Shown here: piece by piece, positions 1 through 9,085 of the stretch
How positions within the stretch are numbered: position 1 is the first letter of the stretch
How the letters are laid out: every line of letters starts with the position of its first letter
Source: Desulfofustis limnaeus
GTDB lineage: Bacteria > Desulfobacterota > Desulfobulbia > Desulfobulbales > Desulfocapsaceae
Length of the DNA: 64,000 nucleotides
Assembly (NCBI RefSeq): GCF_023169885.1
Contig: NZ_AP025516.1
Coordinates: forward strand, 3,575,501 to 3,639,500
Direction: 5' to 3'
The notes under the pieces: generated by a model
Databases searched by the model: none
What the model saw: the letters and a program-made list of their open reading frames with translations, nothing else
What the model was told of the DNA's origin: nothing
Program-made: the position numbers and the translations under genes

Positions 1-2
1 CG

Positions 3-452
3 ATGATCAATCCAATTGAAAAAAGAAAGTATCATGCAATGCTTGCTAGCAGGTCTGGCGTTCAAGGGCCATCAGAAGCAGAAGAAGTGAGCGAACCGGA
101 AGTTGCAAAATCAATATACAAACTTTGGTCAAATTACCTAAGGTCTGTTGCTCGGGATTCAAAACGTTTCAATCTGCTTTTTGAGGAAAACATCAACTAC
201 GGATTCAGGCGGAACTTGCTTGGATTGCGGCCGTTTTGTATCCTCTCTGGATTGATTGGGGTTGTGGGGTGCGGCTGGGATGTATACGGCAACTATCGTA
301 TAGGAGGATCAATTGATTCAGTGGATAAGATACTGATCTTTTCTGCAGAGATCATTTATATCGGAGTCGTGTTGTTTGTAATAAAGCAAAATTGGGTGAG
401 GGTACCAGCTGAGGCGTATGCGATGCGATTGATTGAGACGCTAGATGGCTGA
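3..452 (+). CDS. Small two-TM membrane protein, unknown function
   Basis: A 149-residue protein that I cannot assign to a family. It has a charged soluble N-terminal part (about residues 1-70), then two hydrophobic segments at about 75-95 (FCILSGLIGVVGCGWDVYG) and 112-128 (ILIFSAEIIYIGVVLFVI). It ends in a short cytoplasmic or periplasmic tail containing AEAYAMRLIETLDG. The ATG lies two bases inside the window, so the true start could be further upstream and out of view. Base composition is clearly AT-richer than the GC-rich core of the window, and the gene sits beside an insertion sequence. It therefore looks like accessory DNA. Function unknown. Confidence 0.6.
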   Translation: MINPIEKRKYHAMLASRSGVQGPSEAEEVSEPEVAKSIYKLWSNYLRSVARDSKRFNLLFEENINYGFRRNLLGLRPFCILSGLIGVVGCGWDVYGNYRIGGSIDSVDKILIFSAEIIYIGVVLFVIKQNWVRVPAEAYAMRLIETLDG

Positions 453-502
453 CGTGTAAAAGACAAGTAGTGTTACTGATAGATATGAAATACATGTACT
501 CT

Positions 503-524
503 TAATTAGTGTCCGTCCGGAAAG
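503..524. repeat. Left terminal inverted repeat of the IS
   Basis: Matches the reverse complement of 2191-2212 at about 19 of 22 positions; the shared core is GTCCGGAAA preceded by TAATTAGT. It lies about 180 bp beyond the transposase stop. Confidence 0.8.
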
Positions 525-701
525 GGCGATATTTTGTTAAACATCAAGGGACAAAACGGCGCTGCCTTGAAAGAGACGGCGATTTTCAACGCGCAGGCGG
601 GCATGACACCCATTCCTAACACCATCAAGCCGCCGATTTTTCGATCTGCAGACGCACCTCGGCTGTTTCGTCCCGGTACCTTCTTTTTTCTCGCTGCTCT
701 C

Positions 702-2066
702 TCAGGCCGTGGCCAGCTGAATACGGGCCAGCACCGTGAGGTTGTAGGCAACAATCGCACTCCAGATATATGCCTTGAAGCCTTCCCAACCCGACCAGTT
801 GCAACGCTTCAGCCCATAGCTTCGTTTCAACGTCGAAATGTTCGCCTCGATCCCGGCTCGAAAATTGCGCAACCGCCGATAAACCCACGTGCTCTTGGCC
901 ATGTCCACGATCGACAGACCGCGCTTCTTGGCAAAGACCACATCCTTGACGTCTGCTGCCTTGGCTCCCGCCAGGTTCGCCTGCGAAGCAAAGCCGCCAT
1001 CCGCCGTGCTCTGCCGGGGCGGGCGTCCATACCGCTCGATATGCCGCTTCAACAACGGCAGAAACCGCTCGGCATCGGCCGGGTTGCCTCGTTCCACCAG
1101 GCAGTCAAGAATCAGGTTCGACGCACCGCCGGTCAGGAACACCTTGTGCCCAAACTCCGTCTCACGCCGTCCTTTGACCAGGATGTCGGTGTGCGTCTCA
1201 AACAGCGACACGATCTTCTCCGACGCCGGTACCTGTTCACCTTTGAACACCCGTCGCTCGGTCTGGTCCATCACCCGCCGCAGCAGGTCAATGGCACGGG
1301 ACAGTTTCTCGGCCAGCGCCCGGGCGTGAGTGTAGTCTTCAATCGAGTCTCCGCCGAAGTCGGCAAGCTCGGGGATCGCCTGCTCCGCATAAGCGATCAC
1401 GCGACCGGCATAGTGCAGCATATCCCGGTAGGCCGTCTGGCGTGTCTCCTGCTTGGTAGCGTTCTGGATGGACAGCAACCGCTTCTTCACCACCCGCCGA
1501 TGATCGCTGCACCCATAGCCGGGACAGGGGCTGAGTTCCTTGCCCTCAAACAGCCAGCGGGTGATGACCCGGATCCCGTCCCAGAGCAACGTCGCATCGG
1601 TCGGCCGGTGGATATCCGTTTGGACGGCGGTGGAGTCGAGTCGGATCTTCCGGCCGTTCTCGATCTTAGCCTGCTGGGCGTAGGCGAGCAGAAACTGGTG
1701 AATCGCCAGCCAGGCCTCTTCGCTCAGGGCCTTGATATTTTCCTGCAGGGTCGATTTGGCCGGAAAGTGTCCCGGTTCAAGGCGGACGAAGCTGCGAAAC
1801 GAATGGGAGTCGGCCAGATAATAGGCCAGATCATCGTAGCTGAGTTCGCGGAACTGTTTGAGGAGCGTGCAGCGGACTACCTGTTCGGCAGTCATGCCCT
1901 GGCGGCCGGTATCGGAGCGGCTTTTCTTGAGCAGATCGGCATAGGCCTGGTCAAGCAGATGGTGGTCGGTTGCCAGGATGGCGTCCATCTGTTCCAGCTC
2001 ACGAGGTCCGGGATGTTTGCCAAGAACCTCGAAGATCGTGGTTTGTGGATTGCGTTTTCTGCGCAT
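702..2066 (-). CDS. ISNCY-family transposase
   Basis: A 454-residue DDE-type transposase; it catalyses excision and insertion of the surrounding element. The N-terminus (IFEVLGKHPGPRELEQMDAI) and a DUF772-like region around residues 60-120 (VVRCTLLKQFRELSYDDLAYYL) are characteristic of the long ISNCY transposases. Candidate catalytic acids are in RLDSTAVQTD, STADGGFAS and RAGIEANIS, in the D...D...E order expected for the family. Length is typical and no frameshift is visible. A long plus-strand reading frame (534-2189) is only its antisense shadow. Confidence 0.9.
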   Translation of the reverse strand: MRRKRNPQTTIFEVLGKHPGPRELEQMDAILATDHHLLDQAYADLLKKSRSDTGRQGMTAEQVVRCTLLKQFRELSYDDLAYYLADSHSFRSFVRLEPGHFPAKSTLQENIKALSEEAWLAIHQFLLAYAQQAKIENGRKIRLDSTAVQTDIHRPTDATLLWDGIRVITRWLFEGKELSPCPGYGCSDHRRVVKKRLLSIQNATKQETRQTAYRDMLHYAGRVIAYAEQAIPELADFGGDSIEDYTHARALAEKLSRAIDLLRRVMDQTERRVFKGEQVPASEKIVSLFETHTDILVKGRRETEFGHKVFLTGGASNLILDCLVERGNPADAERFLPLLKRHIERYGRPPRQSTADGGFASQANLAGAKAADVKDVVFAKKRGLSIVDMAKSTWVYRRLRNFRAGIEANISTLKRSYGLKRCNWSGWEGFKAYIWSAIVAYNLTVLARIQLATA

Positions 2067-2190
2067 GGACTCACCGATCAGATGGTAAATATCGAAACAT
2101 ATCGGTTGGTTGTCTCGCTCAGTGTAACAGATCGGCAGAAAAAATGCAGCCTGTTTTGTCAGGATTGTGAAACATTTTCAAACCGTTAGG

Positions 2191-2212
2191 GTTTCCGGAC
2201 AGAAACTAATTA
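2191..2212. repeat. Right terminal inverted repeat of the IS
   Basis: Inverted copy of 503-524; lies about 125 bp upstream of the transposase start on its coding strand, so it probably overlaps the transposase promoter region. Confidence 0.8.
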
Positions 2213-2584
2213 TTTACTATATCAGTGCAGGTTATCAAAAACATTTTGTATGTTACCGTGATATTTCATAATCAATCATCCTTTTTTAAATCAGTTTTTC
2301 TATAAGCTCAGCGAATATTCCAATGTTCCTTCGAACGCCTGCCGAATCCTGACTCAAAACTTTCCCGTCAAACACTGCTCTCCCTCAAATCGACTACAGA
2401 TTGTTGCTCCAGGGAAGAAACGAAAACCTCCACCTTTGGTTCCGAGATACATAAATTTTGTTTTTTACGTAAACGACAGATGCCAGGTTGCTCTCACTCC
2501 CGTTTGGAGTTAGAGTGCCGAGCTTGTAGACCTTGACCGGAGTTTACGGGCGGGGGTTGAGACGATTGGGATGGAAAAGGAAAC
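2213..2584. other. Intergenic region upstream of exporter operon
   Basis: 372 bp without a gene. The first two thirds are AT-rich and featureless to me. The last 100 bp hold the dyad at 2491-2515, described separately, and a purine-rich ribosome-binding stretch (GGAAAAGGAAAC) directly before the ATG at 2585. Confidence 0.6.
2488..2515 (+). promoter_or_regulatory. Dyad resembling a MerR-family operator/promoter
   Basis: CTCTCACTCC (2491-2500), 5-bp spacer, GGAGTTAGAG (2506-2515): 9 of 10 positions pair. A possible -35 TTGCTC begins at 2488, directly abutting the dyad. MerR-family regulators typically bind such dyads in over-long promoter spacers. No MerR gene lies nearby and the -10 is poor, so this is a suggestion only. 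It would control the exporter operon starting at 2585. Confidence 0.35.
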
Positions 2585-4036
2585 ATGATTCGTTGGTTAG
2601 TCTATCCGGTTGTTGTGCTGGCGGCGACTACGCTGTGGGTGATCGGTATGGTGGCCTGCGCTGCAGCTGCTGAAACAGATGCAGGAGAGATTGGTCTTGC
2701 ATCTGCCTGGCAGCAGGTGCTTGCCGATAATGACGGGCTGCAGGCCATGAAGGAGGAAGTTCGGGAAGCCGGATTTCGCCGGGATGCAGCGGCAGACCTG
2801 TACTGGCCCGAGATCGGGTTATCGCTGGACTACCTCTACGCAGACAGCGATGTCACGCTGTCACCTTCGGAATTATTGGAGAGCATGGCCGGCGGTGCGC
2901 AGCTGGTGCCGTACGTATCATCACTTGCGGCCGCGAACGGCATGACCGTGGCCCAGCTCGATCGGGCCCTGACCTCACGAATCGCCGATCGGCAGCAGAT
3001 CTCATCGAGTCTTCGCGGATTCTGGCCCCTGTATACCGGCGGCCGCATCGAAGCCGCGCAGGAAGCAGCCCAGGGCCGGATGCAGGAGGCGGACAAGCGG
3101 CTGAAAAACGGTGAGCGCGAGCAGTTCGAAACCCTGGTCCGCCATTATTTCGGTGTGGTGCTCGCAAAAACGGTGCTGGACACTCGCCAGGAAACCGAAG
3201 CGGGGCTCAGACAGCACCGGGAGCATGCGCTCCTGCTCGAACAGCATGGCCAGATCCCGCACGTGGAGCGAATGCAGTCCGAGGCGGCCTTGGACAAGGC
3301 GGTGGTGGAGCGGAAGAAAGCGCTGCGCGACCTGGAAATAGCCGAAGCAGCCTTGTCGACAATGCTCAAGAGCGAGGGTGCCGTGTCCCCTGCGGACGCC
3401 CTGTTTCTCAACGATACCCTGCCGCCGATGCAGGAGTTTCTCGATCTGGCCGTGAACAACCACCCGGGGATCCTGCTGCTGGCAGCCAAGCGTGAACAGG
3501 CGCAGGCCGCGGAGAAAGCGGAGAAGGGCCGGTATCATCCGACCATCGGGATGTTTGGCAGCTACCAGGTCTACGAGCAGGATGACCTGGCCGCTGAACT
3601 GCTGCCCGACTGGCTGGTCGGCATCAGTCTGCAGGTGCCGCTCGTGGAGCGATCGGGACGTTCGGGGCTGCTCAATGCGGCGCGGTCGGCGATCAGGCGC
3701 ATCGACCTGTTGACAGCGCAGCTGAAGAACGACCTGTCGGTGCTCGTGGAACGGAGCTACCGCCAGACCGAACAGGCCGTTGAAGAGTACCGGGGGCTCG
3801 GGTCGAGCCTGGCGCTGGCCGAGGAAACGGTGCGGCTGCGCAACACATCGTTCGACCAGGGGATGTCCACCTCGCTCGACGTGGTCGATGCCGAGTTGTT
3901 TCTCGCCGGGGTCAAGACGCAGCGTGCGCTAGCTCTCTATCACTACGTGAACGCGCTTGCCGGGCTGTGCGGGACGACCGGCACGCCGGAGCGCTTTTTT
4001 TCTTATCAGAAAACTCAGAGCAACGAGGTTCGTTGA
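2585..4036 (+). CDS. TolC-family outer membrane efflux protein
   Basis: A 483-residue outer-membrane channel component that would form the exit duct of a tripartite exporter. The N-terminus has a hydrophobic signal peptide (about residues 1-29, ending AACAAAAE). The mature part shows the two pseudo-repeated OEP regions rich in long Ala/Glu/Leu helices (residues about 40-260 and 270-470), typical of TolC homologues, and the usual length. It is the first gene of a four-gene operon. Its TGA overlaps the ATG of the downstream membrane-fusion gene (ATGA), so expression is translationally coupled. Substrate cannot be inferred. Confidence 0.88.
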   Translation: MIRWLVYPVVVLAATTLWVIGMVACAAAAETDAGEIGLASAWQQVLADNDGLQAMKEEVREAGFRRDAAADLYWPEIGLSLDYLYADSDVTLSPSELLESMAGGAQLVPYVSSLAAANGMTVAQLDRALTSRIADRQQISSSLRGFWPLYTGGRIEAAQEAAQGRMQEADKRLKNGEREQFETLVRHYFGVVLAKTVLDTRQETEAGLRQHREHALLLEQHGQIPHVERMQSEAALDKAVVERKKALRDLEIAEAALSTMLKSEGAVSPADALFLNDTLPPMQEFLDLAVNNHPGILLLAAKREQAQAAEKAEKGRYHPTIGMFGSYQVYEQDDLAAELLPDWLVGISLQVPLVERSGRSGLLNAARSAIRRIDLLTAQLKNDLSVLVERSYRQTEQAVEEYRGLGSSLALAEETVRLRNTSFDQGMSTSLDVVDAELFLAGVKTQRALALYHYVNALAGLCGTTGTPERFFSYQKTQSNEVR

Positions 4037-5016
4037 TGCGTGCGGTTCGGACCATTGTCGCCGTGGTGGCGATCGTTTGTGCGGTTGGCTGGCTCGGCTA
4101 CAGCTTCTGGCGTGCCTATCAACCGAAACCCGAGCAATTGCAGGGCCAGATCGAGGCGCAGGAGTACCATATCAGTTCCAAGATTGGCGGGCGCATCGAC
4201 CGGGTCCTGGTGAAGAAAGGGGACCAGGTCACCCGTGGGCAGCTCGTTTTCACGATGCTCAGCCCCGAGATCGATGCCCGGATGTCGCAGGCGCTGGCCG
4301 GCCAGGAAGCGGCCGAGGCCCTGGCCGATGAAGCACGCAACGGAACCCGGGAACAACAGATCGCAGCGGCGCACGAGACCTGGCAGCAGGCGCAGACCGC
4401 CGTGGCATTGCTGGAAAAGACCTATGCACGCATCGATGCCCTGTTCACCGAGGGCGTGGTTGCCGAGCAGAAACGCGATGAAGTCTTCAGTCAACTGAGC
4501 GCAGCGAGACACGCCGCCGGCGCCGCGCAGCAGATGTACCTGCTGGCCCGGGAAGGGGCCCGGCAGGAAGATATCCGGGCCGCTGAAGGAAAGGCGAAAG
4601 TCGCAGCCGGGGCCGTCGCCGAGGTGCAGGCCTATGCCAAGGACACCACCATTACCAGTTGGCATGACGGCGAGGTGACGCAGATCCTGCTGCACGGCGG
4701 AGAGTTGGCGGCGCAGGGGTTCCCGGTGGTAACGATCATGGACACGGAGGATGTCTGGGCCGTGTTCCAGGTTCGTGAAGACCGGTTGCAGCACTTTGCC
4801 AAGGGCACCGAGTTCGAGTGCACGATCCCGGCGCTTGGCTCGGCACCCTATCGGTTCAGAGTGAGCCATGTGGCGGTCATGGGTGACTTCGCCACCTGGC
4901 GGGCGACCCGCAGTGATCAAGGCTTCGACATGAGAACCTTTGAGATCGAGGCCCGCCCGGTGCAGCCGGTTGCCGGATTGCGGGCCGGCATGAGCGTGCT
5001 GACCAGGCTGCCATGA
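4036..5016 (+). CDS. HlyD-family periplasmic adaptor (membrane fusion protein)
   Basis: A 326-residue adaptor linking an inner-membrane exporter to the TolC-like channel. Residues 5-27 form one N-terminal membrane anchor. They are followed by a biotinyl-lipoyl-like half motif (EYHISSKIGGRIDRVLVKKG, about 37-56), a coiled-coil hairpin (about 75-190) and the second barrel-sandwich and beta-barrel part. I chose the ATG at 4036 because it overlaps the upstream stop (ATGA) and directly precedes the anchor; an in-frame start 69 bp upstream would lie inside the TolC gene. Closest in style to the E. coli YhiI-type adaptors that partner ABC-2 permeases. Confidence 0.88.
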   Translation: MRAVRTIVAVVAIVCAVGWLGYSFWRAYQPKPEQLQGQIEAQEYHISSKIGGRIDRVLVKKGDQVTRGQLVFTMLSPEIDARMSQALAGQEAAEALADEARNGTREQQIAAAHETWQQAQTAVALLEKTYARIDALFTEGVVAEQKRDEVFSQLSAARHAAGAAQQMYLLAREGARQEDIRAAEGKAKVAAGAVAEVQAYAKDTTITSWHDGEVTQILLHGGELAAQGFPVVTIMDTEDVWAVFQVREDRLQHFAKGTEFECTIPALGSAPYRFRVSHVAVMGDFATWRATRSDQGFDMRTFEIEARPVQPVAGLRAGMSVLTRLP

Positions 5017-6170
5017 AGCAGTCCCTCACCCGCCACACCATACAGCAGTGGCAGGCGCTCTACCGCGACCCCTGGCTGCTCTCCCTGGTCAGCTGGGTGC
5101 CGCTTCTCCTCTTTGTCACCCTCTGGTCGGTGTTTTCCTCGAACGTCGCCCGAGACCTGCCGGTGGGCGTGGTGGATCTCGACCAGAGCCGACTGTCCCG
5201 GTCGCTGATCAGGCAGTACGACGCCAGCCCGACGCTTCTGCTCGAGCAGCGCTTTGGCGATGTTGCGCATGGCACCGAGGCCTTGCGCCGGGGAGCCATC
5301 TATGGACTGATCATCATCCCCCCGGATTTTGAAAAGGATGCCGTTGCCGGGCGGGCGCCGACGGTCTCCGCCATGGTCACGGGCCAGTACCTGCTCGTGG
5401 GCAGGAACGTCAATTCGGCGTTGAGCCAGGCCCATGCCACCTTTACCGCGGGGATCGAGACCGTCCGCAACCTGTCGACTCTCAGCCCGCTTGCGGCCCA
5501 GGCGTTGGCTGCTGCCGTTCCCATCGCCACCCAGGTCACCCCGCTGTTCAACAGCAACACCAATTATGCGCAGTTCCTCGTCTCAGCCATGCTGCCGGCG
5601 ATGTGGCAGATCCTGATGGTCGCCACGACGATCATGGTGCTGGCCGATGGTCGTCGACGAGACCCGCTCTCCTGGCCGGGTGACGAGCCGGTGAAGCGGT
5701 TTGCGGGTATGGTTTTGGCGCTGGTGCCGCTGTTTCTGCTGCACGGCGTCTGGTACCTGAGCTGGCTCTACGTTATCATGGGCTGGCCGATGCACGGCAG
5801 CTGGCCGGTACTGCTCCTGGCTCAGCTGCTGACGGTTGTCGGCAGCATCGGCATTGGCGCACTGTTCTTTCTGTGTACGCTGGATGCGGCCCGCGCCCTG
5901 AGCATCGCCGCATTCTATGCCGCCTCCGGCTTGGCCTTCATGGGGGTGACCTTCCCGGTCACCGACATGGTGCTGCCGGCCCGGATCTGGCGGAGCCTGG
6001 TGCCCATCTGCCATTATATCGAGATTCAGATCGCCCAGGTCGACTATGGCGCACCGCTGTCCTACCAGGCCGGCCAGCTGCTGTGGCTCGGCGGGTTCTG
6101 CGCCACCCTGTTGTTCGGGATTGTCCGTATCCGCCGGCTCGGGGCAGCACGGAAGGAGGCAGGTGCATGA
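5013..6170 (+). CDS. ABC-2 type transporter permease (first of pair)
   Basis: A 385-residue inner-membrane permease. It has an N-terminal TM helix (about 23-43), a large extracytoplasmic domain of about 130 residues containing VGVVDLDQSRLSRSLIRQYD, and a C-terminal bundle of five to six TM helices (about 185-375). This is the ABC2_membrane_3 / YhhJ-like architecture. There is no Walker A or B motif, so it needs a separate ATPase, and none is encoded in the operon. Start overlaps the adaptor stop by 4 bp. Confidence 0.85.
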   Translation: MKQSLTRHTIQQWQALYRDPWLLSLVSWVPLLLFVTLWSVFSSNVARDLPVGVVDLDQSRLSRSLIRQYDASPTLLLEQRFGDVAHGTEALRRGAIYGLIIIPPDFEKDAVAGRAPTVSAMVTGQYLLVGRNVNSALSQAHATFTAGIETVRNLSTLSPLAAQALAAAVPIATQVTPLFNSNTNYAQFLVSAMLPAMWQILMVATTIMVLADGRRRDPLSWPGDEPVKRFAGMVLALVPLFLLHGVWYLSWLYVIMGWPMHGSWPVLLLAQLLTVVGSIGIGALFFLCTLDAARALSIAAFYAASGLAFMGVTFPVTDMVLPARIWRSLVPICHYIEIQIAQVDYGAPLSYQAGQLLWLGGFCATLLFGIVRIRRLGAARKEAGA

Positions 6171-7294
6171 GTCTGCGGCAGTTGCTCACCGATGAGATCC
6201 GGTCGATATTCTCCGACACGACCGTTATGCTGACCGTCTTCCTCGGTGTTTTCCTCTATTCCTTTCTCTATCCGCTCCCCTACCTGAAACAGCTCCCGCG
6301 GGAACAGCAGGTGGTCGTCGTGAACCTGGACGGCTCGCAGCTGAGCCGGCAGCTCGAGCGGATGGTCGATGCCACGTCGCAGATCCGTATCAGCGAACAG
6401 GTGCCCAGCCTTGGGGCCGCCCGGGAGCGGTTGCTGGCCCGAACAGCCGCCGGCATCCTGGTCATTCCTGCCCATTTTAACCGGGATCTGCGTCTGGGGC
6501 TACGGCCGACGCTGGGCATCGCCGGTGATGCCAGCATGCTTCTGGTCTACGGCACCGTTCTGGAAGGCATGTCCACCGCCGCGGGAACCCTGGCCGCCCA
6601 GGTGGCGGTACAGCAGCTGATGGTGGACGGGCAGCCGCCGCGGCTCGCACAGGAACAGTTTCGCGGGGCCTGGCTCAATCTGCGCACCGTATTCAACCCG
6701 ACCATGGGGTATGTGAGCTATGTCATCCCGGCGGTCTTTGTCCTCATCCTCCATCAAACCCTGGTGATCGGCATCGGCTTGCTGAGCTGTGCCCGGCGGG
6801 AAACCGTGAGCCGGTCGCCGGGGGCGGTGGTTCTCGTCCGCTGCGGTTTGTTTCTGGCCGTTTATCTGCTGCTCTGCCTCTATTATTTCGGGTTCTGCTA
6901 CGATCTCTACGGCATTCCGCGACAGGCCGAGCTGTGGACGCTGGCGGCGATCATGGTGCCGTTTCTCGCCGCGGCGTCGTTCCTCGGCATGACCCTTGGC
7001 CTCGTGCTGCCGCGCAGAGAGCTGGTCACGCTGGTGGTGCTGCTCTCCTCGATGCCGTTGATCTTCTCGTCCGGCTTCATCTGGCCGGAGTCGGCGCTTC
7101 CTCGGCCGCTGGTCCTGGTGCTGCAGCTGATCCCGGTTCAGCCGGCAATCAAGGCCCTGCTGAGCGCCAACCAGATGGGCGCGGGGTACGCCGCTGTTGT
7201 TCCCCAGCTTGTCCAGCTCTGGCTGTGTGCCGGGTTTTACGGGGCACTCGCCTGGTACCTGGCCGGAAAACGGCTCTCTGTACGTTTATCTTAG
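6167..7294 (+). CDS. ABC-2 type transporter permease (second of pair)
   Basis: A 375-residue paralogue of the preceding permease with the same layout: N-terminal TM (about 18-38), extracytoplasmic domain containing VVVNLDGSQLSRQLERMVDA, then a C-terminal TM bundle ending at about residue 370. The two probably heterodimerise. I placed the start at the ATG at 6167 because it overlaps the upstream stop (ATGA) and follows GGAAGGAGG; a longer frame to 5873 is inside the first permease. It is the last gene of the operon. No nucleotide-binding subunit follows. Confidence 0.85.
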   Translation: MSLRQLLTDEIRSIFSDTTVMLTVFLGVFLYSFLYPLPYLKQLPREQQVVVVNLDGSQLSRQLERMVDATSQIRISEQVPSLGAARERLLARTAAGILVIPAHFNRDLRLGLRPTLGIAGDASMLLVYGTVLEGMSTAAGTLAAQVAVQQLMVDGQPPRLAQEQFRGAWLNLRTVFNPTMGYVSYVIPAVFVLILHQTLVIGIGLLSCARRETVSRSPGAVVLVRCGLFLAVYLLLCLYYFGFCYDLYGIPRQAELWTLAAIMVPFLAAASFLGMTLGLVLPRRELVTLVVLLSSMPLIFSSGFIWPESALPRPLVLVLQLIPVQPAIKALLSANQMGAGYAAVVPQLVQLWLCAGFYGALAWYLAGKRLSVRLS

Positions 7295-7363
7295 TCTTCT
7301 AGCAACCGGGAAGCGGCACAAGCAGGTGCTGGGGGGTTGTTATCTGAGCGTCACGCGTAACTC

Positions 7364-7421
7364 TTTTTCACGAAATGTCGTTTTCAGGACCGTTTTTCAC
7401 GGTAAAAAATCGTTTTTCACG
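7364..7421. repeat. Short T-rich direct repeats downstream of the exporter operon
   Basis: The 9-mer TTTTTCACG occurs three times in 58 bp. Two copies, extended to CGTTTTTCACG (7391-7401 and 7411-7421), are spaced exactly 20 bp apart. The stretch lies between convergent genes (exporter and fic). Its role is unknown; it is not a convincing intrinsic terminator. Confidence 0.45.
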
Positions 7422-7513
7422 TCTTTCCCAGCCCAGAGAACCCGCTTACCAAATCCCGACTCAGACCGTTCACGACACACACCGAGCATGGTCGTAATCT
7501 CGTTCGGATGGCT

Positions 7514-9049
7514 TCACCCTTTGCTTGTCATCCCCTTTTGAACCAGTTTCGCGAGAAACCCTGCAAAAGGTTCAATGTTTCTGCGAACGCTTGCCTCCTC
7601 TAAAGCCGCCATATACTCAGTACGAGTTTCAAACGGTATGACCGTCCAGGGATAACCGCCACTGGCGAGCATGGCATTCATGAGAAATCTCCCCATGCGA
7701 CCATTCCCATCGATATACGGATGGATAAAGACAAAGAAGAAATGGCCAAGCACGGCTCTTACGGCTGGTTCCGCTTCCTCGTGCAGAAGGGTGAAATAGG
7801 CAGGCATGAGGTCACGGACTGCTTCAGAGCGAGGGGGGACATGCCTTGATTTCCGAATATACACAGGCTGGTTACGATACCCGGCAAGATCAGTTGCTGC
7901 GGTAATGCCCGCACTCACACTCGGGGCAAACAGTTCCCTATACCACCGAGCGTGAGCATCCCTCACGACCTGACCTGCAGCATGACCATGGAGAATTTTG
8001 TCAACACTCTCCTTTACCGCTTGAAAGGCTTGCCAATAGCCTCGGGCGGCCAGAGCATCTGCGTATTCCCTATCCTTGCGATTATGCTCAGGGTCCCATC
8101 CCCCCGAACGAACCCGCTCAATGAGTTCTTCACTGACACGATATCCTTCAATAGAAAGTGAATGATAGGCGTCTGTCAGATAGATCTCATCCACCTGTTG
8201 CAAATACGCATCGATGTTTTGGGACCATGAGGAAGGCGGCGGAAAGGTCTCCAAGACAACCGTGCGCATAGCTGCCCAACTCATCCGCATCCTGTTCACC
8301 CAGGGGGAAAGCTCGCGGTCGCCAAAGACGATGACTGCTTCTTTTGCAAAAGGATCGGCCTCTGTAACGCTGTATCCGGCGGCCTTCATGGCAGCAACAA
8401 TGTCATCTGCTATGACCGATCTGCCTATGTTGCGAAATGCACCAGCAAGCCGCCCGGCGATGGTGCTATGCCCGCCTTGCAGAAGATGGGGCAGTATCTC
8501 CGAGGCATGAGAAATCATCGACAGCACCGATCTCGCATCAGCCTCATGATTGCTATAAAATCCGGGAGAACAGGTGAGCAAGGCAGCAGGCACCGTCATA
8601 ATCCGGAGGTTGTCTTTGCTTTCTCTGTCCTTTTTGTCCGGCAGCTGTAACCTGACATCAATTATCGACGTATCATGGAGCAGTGCTAGTGGCTTGTTAC
8701 CACCTTTGGGTGTGCGTACCAGGAGTTGCTCCGGCACGTTCCAGTTGCCGCTCTGAATGCATAAGGATTGCTCCGGGGAAAGACACCACTCGTTGCCAAA
8801 CTTCGCATTGAGGTAATCGGCGCAAAATCCCCAAAATGCCGCATACCAGGCTGTGCTTTCTCCCGCAGGCTCTTCAGGACGAGAAGAGATATACCACCCC
8901 TTCATGACTTCCTTGATAAAGCCATTGCGCAGTAATCGCTCTCGATGGGTGCGAGTCATATCGCTGCTCTTGATTGCCACCACACCCTTATCTTGAAGCT
9001 TCTTTAAAACCGCTAAAGACTGTGCCAGCCTGTTTTGTGGTGTTGGCAT
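7514..9049 (-). CDS. Fic-domain protein with AbiEi-like winged-helix N-terminus
   Basis: A 511-residue protein. The C-terminal Fic core carries HPYIDGNGRMGR at about 443-454, a full match to the HxFx[D/E]GNGRxxR active site that transfers AMP (or a related group) to protein hydroxyls. The self-inhibitory motif [S/T]xxxE[G/N] is present as SLSIEG at 297-302, upstream of the core, making this a class II Fic. Residues about 5-60 (LKKLQDKGVVAIKSSD...GWYIS) resemble the antitoxin-type winged helix of AbiEi, so the protein probably binds DNA. Lower GC than its neighbours suggests transfer. The promoter side holds four 24-bp repeats. Confidence 0.85.
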   Translation of the reverse strand: MPTPQNRLAQSLAVLKKLQDKGVVAIKSSDMTRTHRERLLRNGFIKEVMKGWYISSRPEEPAGESTAWYAAFWGFCADYLNAKFGNEWCLSPEQSLCIQSGNWNVPEQLLVRTPKGGNKPLALLHDTSIIDVRLQLPDKKDRESKDNLRIMTVPAALLTCSPGFYSNHEADARSVLSMISHASEILPHLLQGGHSTIAGRLAGAFRNIGRSVIADDIVAAMKAAGYSVTEADPFAKEAVIVFGDRELSPWVNRMRMSWAAMRTVVLETFPPPSSWSQNIDAYLQQVDEIYLTDAYHSLSIEGYRVSEELIERVRSGGWDPEHNRKDREYADALAARGYWQAFQAVKESVDKILHGHAAGQVVRDAHARWYRELFAPSVSAGITAATDLAGYRNQPVYIRKSRHVPPRSEAVRDLMPAYFTLLHEEAEPAVRAVLGHFFFVFIHPYIDGNGRMGRFLMNAMLASGGYPWTVIPFETRTEYMAALEEASVRRNIEPFAGFLAKLVQKGMTSKG

Positions 9050-9085
9050 TTATTCACCTATTATTAAACAGATAAAGTATTTTCG

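Larger units (their letters stand above)
503..2212 (-). mobile_element. Complete insertion sequence, ISNCY-type
   Basis: A single minus-strand transposase gene is bracketed by near-perfect terminal inverted repeats. The left end at 503-524 reads TAATTAGTGTCCGTCCGGAA and continues AG. The right end read inward from 2212 is TAATTAGTTTCTGTCCGGAA followed by AC. About 19 of 22 positions match. The outermost AATT is present at both ends; because it is palindromic it may be the end of the repeat or a 4-bp target duplication. Ends and ORF are intact, so the element may still be mobile. Confidence 0.85.

Noticed and set aside
534-2189. 551-codon plus-strand open frame across the IS
   Set aside because: Antisense shadow of the transposase; its translation shows no domain and the minus-strand transposase is unambiguous.
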